From Ponticaulis sp. (GTDB taxonomy: Bacteria; Pseudomonadota; Alphaproteobacteria; Caulobacterales; Hyphomonadaceae): 6,238 nt of DNA. The DNA lies in the NCBI GenBank assembly GCA_002699325.1, contig PABS01000066.1, forward strand, positions 17,252 to 23,489, given 5' to 3'. The first letter of the stretch is position 1, and every line of letters begins with the position of its first letter. Below the pieces are notes generated by a model. That model ran no database searches. It saw nothing but the letters and a program-made list of their open reading frames with translations, and was not told the DNA's origin. Below, piece after piece: positions 1-5,184 of the stretch. The position numbers and the translations under genes are program-made.

Positions 1-189
1 ATTCAGATGAATGAAGGCGAGACCGCGACGAAGGAAGAGATTCTCAAACAGCTCGAAGGCAAAATCGCCAAATGGTGGACGCCTGACGATGTCGCATTTG
101 TTGATTCCATTCCACTCGGAGCGACCGGCAAGATCAACAAGCTGGCGCTACGTGAGCAGTTCAAGGACTATAAACTGCCAACCGCGTGA
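1..189 (+). CDS. Acyl-CoA synthetase (AMP-binding ligase), C-terminal fragment
   Basis: This is the last 62 codons of a gene that enters the window already in frame, ending at TGA 187-189. It matches the C-terminal lid domain of ANL-superfamily acyl-CoA synthetases, which form an acyl-adenylate and then the CoA thioester in the cytoplasm. The visible signature is the A10 motif, [11 protein letters not shown] followed by LREQF; the lysine in TGKINK is the one that contacts the adenylate. The preceding [11 protein letters not shown] stretch and the ending [12 protein letters not shown] resemble medium/long-chain fatty acyl-CoA ligases of alphaproteobacteria. The AMP-binding core lies outside the window, so chain-length preference cannot be judged. 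The ATG at base 7 is internal and not a start. The next gene on this strand begins 74 bases downstream. The family call is secure, the substrate is not. Confidence 0.9.
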   Translation: MQMNEGETATKEEILKQLEGKIAKWWTPDDVAFVDSIPLGATGKINKLALREQFKDYKLPTA

Positions 190-199
190 TCCCGCGCAG

Positions 200-211
200 T
201 TGACCTCAGTT
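200..211 (+). promoter_or_regulatory. 12-bp motif TTGACCTCAGTT, shared with the PMT upstream region
   Basis: TTGACCTCAGTT lies between the ligase stop and the peptidase start. The identical 12-mer occurs on the minus strand at 3982-3971, upstream of the PMT gene, and both copies point toward the gene they precede. Here it also sits in a 10-base-spaced direct repeat of CAGTTGA (197-203 and 207-213). TTGACC would make a good -35 element, but I see no convincing -10 at a usable distance. It could be an operator or a chance match; a few 12-mer matches are expected by chance in a window this size, though rarely with both in intergenic DNA. Confidence 0.25.
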
Positions 212-229
212 GAGTAGTGGTTTCCAGAT

Positions 230-251
230 CAGGCAGGATTATTCCTGCCTG
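230..251 (+). other. 9-bp perfect hairpin upstream of the peptidase start
   Basis: CAGGCAGGA (230-238) pairs exactly with TCCTGCCTG (243-251) across a TTAT loop. No T-run follows, so this is not a classical intrinsic terminator for the upstream ligase gene. The last paired base, G251, is the first G of the peptidase GGAGG ribosome-binding site, so the folded RNA would crowd or partly hide that site. It could act as a pause or weak terminator, an mRNA-stabilising stem after processing, or a translational brake. The inverted repeat is certain; its role is inferred. Confidence 0.6.
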
Positions 252-255
252 GAGG
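251..255 (+). promoter_or_regulatory. Ribosome-binding site GGAGG deciding the GTG start at 264
   Basis: GGAGG lies 8 bases before GTG 264-266, ideal spacing. It supports GTG 264 over the in-frame TTG at 210, which has no comparable site and would add 18 residues in front of a normal Tat-type signal peptide. Confidence 0.75.
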
Positions 256-263
256 GCTGCGGC

Positions 264-1520
264 GTGAAACTGACCAAGAGACATTTTCTGAAACTCGCAG
301 GGCTTGCCGGAGCAGCCTCCTCTTTGGGGCAGGTGACGGCAAGCACGGACACTTCCTCCGATCCGCTCCCCAATATGGCGGCCGATGCTGCGCCGATCTC
401 GCGTGAAGAGCATCAGGCCAGGCTCGAAAAAGCCCAGAAGCTGATGCAGGAAAAGGGGATCGCCGCGCTGGTGATCGAAGCTGGTTCGGCGCTGGTTTAC
501 TTCACCGGCATTACCTGGTGGCGATCCGAGCGCTTTACGGGAGTGGTTATCCCGGCTGATGGCACGCCAGTTGTCATCACACCCTATTTTGAAGAACCCT
601 CAATCCAGGAATCTGTGAAAGTGGATATTGAGGTCCGCACCTGGAATGAGCACGAAAATCCGTTTGATCTCGTCAAAGGTGTTCTCGAAGACAATGGTGT
701 TCAGGATGGCAAAATTGCCATTGAAGAGACGGTTCGCCATTTCATTTCGAACGGGATTGGCGAAGCTCTGCCGGGCTTTGAACTCGTGTCAGGGATGCCG
801 ATTACGCGCGGCGTACGAATGTTCAAATCACCTGCTGAGCTGGCGCTGATGCAGACGGCCAATAACATCACACTGGCGGCTTATAAGCATATCTATCCGC
901 GCATCGAAGCGGGCATGACGCAGTTCGATATTTCATCGCTGATGAGCCAGACCACCACCGAGCTTGGTGGAAATGTGGAATTCTCCATGGTGCTGCTGAA
1001 TGAAGCCAGCGCCTATCCACACGGCTCCGGCTCAAAACAGGAAGTGCGGGAAGGATCCATCATTCTGATGGACTGTGGATGTGGGGTTCATGACTATGAA
1101 TCCGACATTTCGCGGACATGGGTATTTGGTGAGCCATCAAGCCGTCAGCGGGAGATATGGAACACTGTCAAACAGGGCCAGGAGCTTGCGCTGGAAACGG
1201 CACAACTCGGCACGCCAGCTGGCAAAGTGGATGCGACAGTCCGCGCCTTCTATGAAAGTAAGGGGTTCGGCCCCGGGTATAAAACGCCGGGCCTGTCCCA
1301 CAGGCTGGGGCACGGCATTGGCATGGACGGGCATGAGCCCGTCAACTTCGTCACAGGTGAAGAGACAGAGCTCGCGCCTGGCATGTGCTTCTCGAACGAG
1401 CCGGGCATTTATATCTTTGGTGAGTTTGGCGTTCGTCTGGAAGACTGTCTCTACATGACGGAAGAAGGGCCGAAGCTCTTTACGCAGTTCTCTCCATCCA
1501 TCGACAAGCCGTTTGGCTGA
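264..1520 (+). CDS. Exported M24-family metallopeptidase (Xaa-Pro peptidase-like)
   Basis: This encodes 418 residues from GTG 264. M24 'pita-bread' enzymes such as aminopeptidase P, prolidase and creatinase cleave bonds next to proline or related substrates using two metal ions. All five metal ligands are visible: D270 (in MDCGC), D281 (SDISRT), H350 (GHGIG), E379 (NEPGIY) and E393 (RLED). H253 (YPHGSG) and H357 (GHE) match the accessory active-site histidines. Residues about 45-170 form the creatinase-like N-domain and about 190-400 the catalytic domain. The N-terminus reads TKRHFLK followed by a short hydrophobic stretch. That fits a Tat signal with a KR variant of the twin arginine, possibly cut after VTA at residue 26, so a periplasmic or membrane-tethered location is likely. 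The glycosyltransferase gene starts 6 bases after the stop. Family and metal site are secure; substrate is unknown and export is probable. Confidence 0.92.
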   Translation: MKLTKRHFLKLAGLAGAASSLGQVTASTDTSSDPLPNMAADAAPISREEHQARLEKAQKLMQEKGIAALVIEAGSALVYFTGITWWRSERFTGVVIPADGTPVVITPYFEEPSIQESVKVDIEVRTWNEHENPFDLVKGVLEDNGVQDGKIAIEETVRHFISNGIGEALPGFELVSGMPITRGVRMFKSPAELALMQTANNITLAAYKHIYPRIEAGMTQFDISSLMSQTTTELGGNVEFSMVLLNEASAYPHGSGSKQEVREGSIILMDCGCGVHDYESDISRTWVFGEPSSRQREIWNTVKQGQELALETAQLGTPAGKVDATVRAFYESKGFGPGYKTPGLSHRLGHGIGMDGHEPVNFVTGEETELAPGMCFSNEPGIYIFGEFGVRLEDCLYMTEEGPKLFTQFSPSIDKPFG

Positions 1521-1526
1521 CACGCG

Positions 1527-2621
1527 ATGTCGGACATGCTTCAGGTTTCTTTGATCCTGCCAACGCGAAACGAGGCCGGGAACATTGCCGAGGCGATTGA
1601 ACGGGCGCAGTCGGCGCTTTCAGGCTTAAGTTTCGAAGTTATCGTTGTCGATGACGACAGCCCGGATGGTACGGCAGATATTGTCCGTTCCATCGCGGCG
1701 AAGGATGCGCGGATCCGGGTGATTCAGAGGATCGGACGGCGTGGTCTCGCTTCGGCTTGTATCGAAGGCGCACTGTGTGCCGCAGGACAGGTGGTCGCCA
1801 TTATGGATGCTGATCTTCAGCATGATGAAACCGTGCTTCCGAAACTGATTAAACCGGTTCTGGAGGGCAGGGCTGATCTGGCGGTAGGAACTCGATACGC
1901 GCAAGGCGGCGGCACAGCAGATTGGTCTGCAAAACGAGAAGCTCAGTCTGAATGGGCGACACGCCTGGCGCAGCGTTTCATCAAGGCACCACTAAGCGAT
2001 CCGATGAGCGGTTTCTTTGCTATAGGCGCAGACCGCTTCCGCGAACTTGTCCCCCACTTGTCTGGCAGAGGGTTCAAGATCCTTCTGGATATCGTATTCT
2101 CTAGTCGGGATCGCCTGCGGCTTCATGAAGAACCCTTTGTGTTTCGAGGTCGGGAGGCTGGCGAAAGCAAGCTCGATGCGCCGACGGCTGTTCAGTATCT
2201 GATGATGATCTACGACCGGCTGATGGGACACATCGTACCGGCTCGCTTTGCCTTATTCGCAATCGTTGGCGGCGCGGGCGTTTTTATTCACATGGCGATA
2301 CTGGCTGGTTTGTTTCAGGTCGCGGGCGTGAATTTTATCATCAGTCAGTCGGTCGCGGTGATTGCGGCGATGACGTTCAACTTCCTTCTGAACAACATGC
2401 TGACCTTCCACGATGTCCGGCTAAAGGGGTGGGGACTGCTGAAAGGATGGCTGAGCTTCTGTCTGGTGTGCGGGCTGGGCGCCATCGCCAATGTCGGAGT
2501 TGCCTCCTATTTGTTTAGTGAGACGGGGGTCATCTGGACGCTGTCAGCGCTGGCTGGAATTCTGGTTGGGGCGGTCTGGAATTATGTCATGTCTTCGCGC
2601 TTCACCTGGGGCCAGCTTTAG
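1527..2621 (+). CDS. GT2 polyprenyl-phosphate glycosyltransferase fused to a GtrA-like membrane domain
   Basis: This encodes 364 residues. Residues 1-235 are a GT-A fold family 2 transferase of the dolichyl-phosphate mannose synthase type: LPTRNEAGN (11-19), VDDDSPDGT (41-49) for nucleotide binding, DADLQHD (94-100) carrying the metal-binding DxD, then DPMSGFF (158-164) and RGFK (181-184). Such enzymes move a sugar from GDP- or UDP-sugar to polyprenyl phosphate at the cytoplasmic face. Residues about 238-362 form a GtrA-like domain with four hydrophobic segments (about 241-262, 268-291, 306-329, 334-355), a domain linked to flipping or presenting lipid-linked sugars. The fusion is known in bacteria. 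ATG 1527 is 6 bases after the peptidase TGA with no visible Shine-Dalgarno, so translation is probably coupled; ATG 1536 is an alternative. The PMT enzyme encoded convergently is the likely acceptor partner. The sugar cannot be read from sequence. Confidence 0.92.
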   Translation: MSDMLQVSLILPTRNEAGNIAEAIERAQSALSGLSFEVIVVDDDSPDGTADIVRSIAAKDARIRVIQRIGRRGLASACIEGALCAAGQVVAIMDADLQHDETVLPKLIKPVLEGRADLAVGTRYAQGGGTADWSAKREAQSEWATRLAQRFIKAPLSDPMSGFFAIGADRFRELVPHLSGRGFKILLDIVFSSRDRLRLHEEPFVFRGREAGESKLDAPTAVQYLMMIYDRLMGHIVPARFALFAIVGGAGVFIHMAILAGLFQVAGVNFIISQSVAVIAAMTFNFLLNNMLTFHDVRLKGWGLLKGWLSFCLVCGLGAIANVGVASYLFSETGVIWTLSALAGILVGAVWNYVMSSRFTWGQL

Positions 2622-2644
2622 GGCTAGCTCTAGGGCCAGCTTGG
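2609..2644. repeat. Three tandem copies of an imperfect 12-bp repeat at the convergent gene junction
   Basis: The copies are GGGCCAGCTTTA (2609-2620), GGGCTAGCTCTA (2621-2632) and GGGCCAGCTTGG (2633-2644). Copies 1 and 3 share their first 10 bases; copy 2 differs from copy 1 at two positions. The array holds the last codons and stops of both convergent genes: TAG 2619-2621 for the GT2-GtrA gene and TAG (minus strand, 2632-2630) for the PMT gene. Being a multiple of three, it repeats the stop-containing unit on each strand. I see no stable terminator hairpin in it. It looks like slippage or tandem duplication. Confidence 0.8.
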
Positions 2645-3925
2645 CAGCCAGACATATCGCAGCCACTGATCTTCAACCATTTCCAGAGCATAAATCACTG
2701 GCACAAAGTATGCGAATACAGCCGTGCTCGCGGCCAGCGTGGTCCAGTAGAGTCCCGTTCTCACCCGACCAGCCGGAGCCAGTGAAATCGCGGCGGCGAC
2801 GACAAAGCACATGATCATCGCCGAGCCATGGTAATAGAATAAAAAGCCGATCTGTTTGGGTAACACGGCGAAGGTCAGCCAGCTTGCGAGAAAGGCCAAT
2901 CCGATTCGAAATGGCACCGCAGCTTTCCGGCGGAGGCCTTCGACAAGGCAGACCAGAAGTGCGATCAGACCGCCCCAATAGACCACCGGATTGCCGACGT
3001 AAAAAATGGCCCGGTTTCCGCCGCCCTCTGTCGCTTCAAAATGGTACCAGATGGGTTTTAAAAGAAGCGGCCAGCTCCACCAGTCGCTTTCATATGAGTT
3101 CGCCGCCAAGGGCATGGTCTGAAGTTCGATCATCCTCAAATGGAATTCGATTATTCCGCCAATTCCGTTCAGTGGATCGCGTTGCAGATAGAGGGTCGGC
3201 AGATAAGTTGCGATGTAGGCGATAAGGCTCGGGAGACCAAACAATAAGCCTGCTGTGATCAGGCTGAACTTTGGCCATGAGGAGAAGCCTCGGCCAAAAA
3301 AGGCGTGCGTCGCAGGCCTGCCGTCGTGGAATGCCCGGTAGATCCGCTGTCCGATCATGAAAACCAGCGCGAGGATTGCGTAGATTCCGGCGATCCACTT
3401 TGCCCCCGTGGCGAGGCCCAGGCAGACGCCACTCAGAATGAGCAATATGGTCGAGGTCGTGAAACGCCTGCGCGGCGCCGCTGAGATCATCAATAGCGCG
3501 CAAGAGATCGCGAGTAAGGGATAGGTGTAGGTGTCGAGCATGGCTGTGCGCGCCTGCACGACGAAGGATATGCTCGTGAACAGAAGCACTACGGTGAGCA
3601 AAGCGAGTTTGACGGAGCTAAAGGTGCGAAAGGCGATCTCGAAACAGGCAACCAGTCCGAAAGCGGACATCATCACACCGGGAAGCCGCCATCCATAAGC
3701 ATTGTCGCCGAACAGGAACAGACCTGCGGCAATCATCTCCTTCGCAAATAGCGGGTGTTCCGGATTGCGATTTTCGGTCAGCGACAATAGCGATTTCGCT
3801 GCGGGGACATAGTGCGTTTCGTCGAAAACAAGTTCACCGACGATGTCGAGCCCCGGCAGTAGAAAGGGCAGCGCAATTGCGAAAACCATCAGCCGTAGCA
3901 GGGCCTGAGTGCTCAAATTATCCAT
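2630..3925 (-). CDS. PMT-type, lipid-carrier-dependent membrane glycosyltransferase
   Basis: This encodes 431 residues, mostly membrane, with about ten or eleven hydrophobic segments (for example 10-28, 80-99, 106-124, 133-149, 157-190, 219-241, 312-330, 338-355, 361-384, 389-412). Protein O-mannosyltransferases (GT39) and relatives use a polyprenyl-phosphate sugar and act on the periplasmic side. The first loop carries FDETHYVPAA (34-43); D35-E36 is the catalytic/metal acidic pair of the family. EHPLFAKEM (56-64) corresponds to the family's HPPLGK-like motif, and ARTAMLD (125-131) to its conserved R..mlD. SYESDWWSWPLLLKPIWYHF (277-296) and FYYHGSAM (363-370) resemble the C-terminal four-helix part of PMT proteins. 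That favours PMT over ArnT-like lipid A transferases. It is shorter than typical actinobacterial PMTs (about 500 residues). ATG 3925 has GGAG 9 bases upstream. The nearby GT2-GtrA could make its donor. Family good; substrate and sugar inferred. Confidence 0.85.
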   Translation of the reverse strand: MDNLSTQALLRLMVFAIALPFLLPGLDIVGELVFDETHYVPAAKSLLSLTENRNPEHPLFAKEMIAAGLFLFGDNAYGWRLPGVMMSAFGLVACFEIAFRTFSSVKLALLTVVLLFTSISFVVQARTAMLDTYTYPLLAISCALLMISAAPRRRFTTSTILLILSGVCLGLATGAKWIAGIYAILALVFMIGQRIYRAFHDGRPATHAFFGRGFSSWPKFSLITAGLLFGLPSLIAYIATYLPTLYLQRDPLNGIGGIIEFHLRMIELQTMPLAANSYESDWWSWPLLLKPIWYHFEATEGGGNRAIFYVGNPVVYWGGLIALLVCLVEGLRRKAAVPFRIGLAFLASWLTFAVLPKQIGFLFYYHGSAMIMCFVVAAAISLAPAGRVRTGLYWTTLAASTAVFAYFVPVIYALEMVEDQWLRYVWLPSWP

Positions 3926-3934
3926 GCTGCCTGA

Positions 3935-3938
3935 CTCC
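3935..3938 (-). promoter_or_regulatory. Ribosome-binding site GGAG for the PMT-type gene
   Basis: Read on the minus strand, GGAG (3938-3935) lies 9 bases before ATG 3925-3923, supporting that start. Confidence 0.6.
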
Positions 3939-3953
3939 GGCTAATCCATGAGC

Positions 3954-3982
3954 GATATGACTTGCACACGAACTGAGGTCAA
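3954..3982 (-). promoter_or_regulatory. Candidate Caulobacter-type housekeeping promoter for the PMT-type gene
   Basis: On the minus strand, TTGACCT (3982-3976) is followed after 14 bases by GTCATATC (3961-3954). The Caulobacter housekeeping consensus is TTGACGS, 10-14 bases, GCTANAWC. The -35 fits at all but one position, the -10 at six of eight counting the N, and the spacing is allowed. The element ends 28 bases before ATG 3925, giving a short plausible leader. The -35 belongs to the 12-mer also present at 200-211. This was matched by eye. Confidence 0.35.
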
Positions 3983-4029
3983 ACAGATGGCAATTAAGAC
4001 CGATTTCTTTTTTCTTTGGCGCTGCCTGC

Positions 4030-4037
4030 GCTATATG
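4030..4037 (+). promoter_or_regulatory. Candidate -10 element GCTATATG for the DUF1499 gene
   Basis: GCTATATG matches the alphaproteobacterial -10 consensus GCTANAWC at all but the last position and lies 31 bases before ATG 4069. No good -35 is visible 10-14 or 17 bases upstream, where there is a pyrimidine-rich tract (4004-4017) containing six consecutive Ts at 4008-4013. A T-tract upstream of a promoter can help polymerase binding or bend DNA, but that is inference. Confidence 0.3.
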
Positions 4038-4055
4038 TCGATCCAGTTCGGAGAT

Positions 4056-4061
4056 GGGAGG
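4056..4061 (+). promoter_or_regulatory. Ribosome-binding site GGGAGG deciding the ATG start at 4069
   Basis: GGGAGG sits 7 bases before ATG 4069. The in-frame ATG at 4054 overlaps this site and has nothing usable at a normal distance, so the protein most likely starts at 4069 with MSSSRKRGG. Confidence 0.75.
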
Positions 4062-4068
4062 AAACAAC

Positions 4069-5175
4069 ATGTCGAGTTCTCGTAAGCGTGGCGGTATCAG
4101 GCTTTGGTTAGCCAGCTTTGTCCTCGTGCTCGCAGTCGCGCTGCCAGTCTGGTTCGCCGTCTCTGCACTTGGGGTGAAGTTTGGTCTGTGGAATTACCAG
4201 CTTGGCTTCGGCACGCTGACCCGGGAATGGGGCGCGAACTATGTCTTCTTCATCTTTATTGCCGGCGTGGTCCTTCTCCTGCTTGGACTGATGAAAGCGC
4301 CGCGCGTGCGGGTCGTGATTCTATCGCTCCTGATCATTTTGATTGGTGGTCTTGGGCTCGGGCGCCTGATTGGCGCGCAGGCGCTGATTCAGAGCTTACC
4401 GCCCATTCATGATGTTCAAACCGATTGGGACGATCCCATCATGCCGTCAGAGGCCTTGTTGAAGGCACGTGGCGAAGGCTCCAACCCCATTCAGGAAGAT
4501 CCGGTTATTCCTCCATTCCTGGCTCAGATGGAGCAGGGCTTTGAGGCAGAGCGGGCAGCGGCTCAGGAAAGCGCTTTTTCCCGCTTTATGTGGAATATGC
4601 AGGTGGCGATTGGTCTGAAGAGTGACCGTTTCTTCTGGGAGGGCCTTGCTGGCGCGAGCGTTGCCGACGAACAGGCAGCAGCCTATCCGGCGGTTGATAC
4701 ACTCTATGTGGAGCAAGACCCGGCCGCGAGTTTCGATGCGGTCGCAAACACGCTTTCTGACATGGGAATGGAGTTTGTAACACGGGATGAAGCCGCAGGA
4801 CGGATCGAAGCGACCGCAACAACCCAATGGTTTGGCTTTAAAGACGATGTCATGGTCCGGGTCGAGCCAGCAGGCGAGGGCAGCCAGATTGATATCAGGT
4901 CGGTTTCGCGCGTTGGTTTGTCTGACCTTGGCGCCAATGCTGCACGTGTCGAAGCTATTCTGTCTCAACTTCAGCAGGTGCTGGCTGTGATGGAAGAGCC
5001 GCCTGCCATGGTGGAGGAACAGCCTCCTGTCGCAGAGCCTGAACCGGTCGTGGACGAGATGGCCAATGACGATATGGCTGAAACCAACGAAGATGACGCT
5101 GTGGACGATGATGCATCCGTCGAAGACAGTTCAAACACCATGCAAGAAACAGAAGCTGAGCCTGAGGAGGAGTAA
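4069..5175 (+). CDS. Membrane-anchored DUF1499 family protein with acidic C-terminal tail
   Basis: This encodes 368 residues of unknown biochemical function. A basic start (SSSRKRGG) leads into three hydrophobic segments (about 10-36, 57-75, 81-106). PPIHDVQTDWDDP (111-123) resembles the segment that opens DUF1499 domains. The recognisable core is residues about 206-300, from YPAVDTLYVE through TQWFGFKDDVMVRVE and IDIRSVSRVG to the last helix. Between the HDVQTD segment and YPAVDT lie about 85 residues, longer than I recall for simple DUF1499 proteins, possibly an inserted helical region (about 148-205). Residues 308-368 have 25 acidic and no basic residues, with many prolines early on, so this part is probably disordered. 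The gene is divergent from the PMT-type gene across 143 bases and stops 3 bases before the end of the convergent hydrolase gene. Family membership is likely; no activity can be assigned. Confidence 0.82.
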   Translation: MSSSRKRGGIRLWLASFVLVLAVALPVWFAVSALGVKFGLWNYQLGFGTLTREWGANYVFFIFIAGVVLLLLGLMKAPRVRVVILSLLIILIGGLGLGRLIGAQALIQSLPPIHDVQTDWDDPIMPSEALLKARGEGSNPIQEDPVIPPFLAQMEQGFEAERAAAQESAFSRFMWNMQVAIGLKSDRFFWEGLAGASVADEQAAAYPAVDTLYVEQDPAASFDAVANTLSDMGMEFVTRDEAAGRIEATATTQWFGFKDDVMVRVEPAGEGSQIDIRSVSRVGLSDLGANAARVEAILSQLQQVLAVMEEPPAMVEEQPPVAEPEPVVDEMANDDMAETNEDDAVDDDASVEDSSNTMQETEAEPEEE

Positions 5176-5184
5176 TCCTCAGGC
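5160..5184. terminator. 9-bp hairpin over both convergent gene ends, possible bidirectional terminator
   Basis: GCCTGAGGA (5160-5168) pairs perfectly with TCCTCAGGC (5176-5184) around a 7-base loop GGAGTAA. The loop contains the DUF1499 stop TAA (5173-5175); the right arm contains the hydrolase stop (5181-5179 on the minus strand). Neither side has a T-run, so on its own it is not a strong intrinsic terminator. Its position at a convergent junction suggests it slows or stops polymerase, or protects the 3' ends, in both directions. Confidence 0.55.

Noticed and set aside
200..242. Promoter for the peptidase built on TTGACC at 200
   Set aside because: No -10 matching either the E. coli or the Caulobacter pattern is found at a workable distance; only the shared 12-mer is kept, at low confidence.
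210..263. Upstream TTG start extending the M24 peptidase by 18 residues
   Set aside because: No ribosome-binding site precedes it, the added residues contain the hairpin sequence, and GTG 264 has GGAGG at 8 bases and gives a normal signal peptide.
2491..2814. Plus-strand open frame across the convergent junction, with repeated RASS/RASL-like units
   Set aside because: It overlaps the GT2-GtrA 3' end and antisense PMT sequence. The repeated residues are the 12-bp tandem repeat read in another frame, and it has no family features.
4054..4068. Upstream ATG start for the DUF1499 protein
   Set aside because: It overlaps the GGGAGG site that is ideally placed for ATG 4069 and has no usable site of its own.
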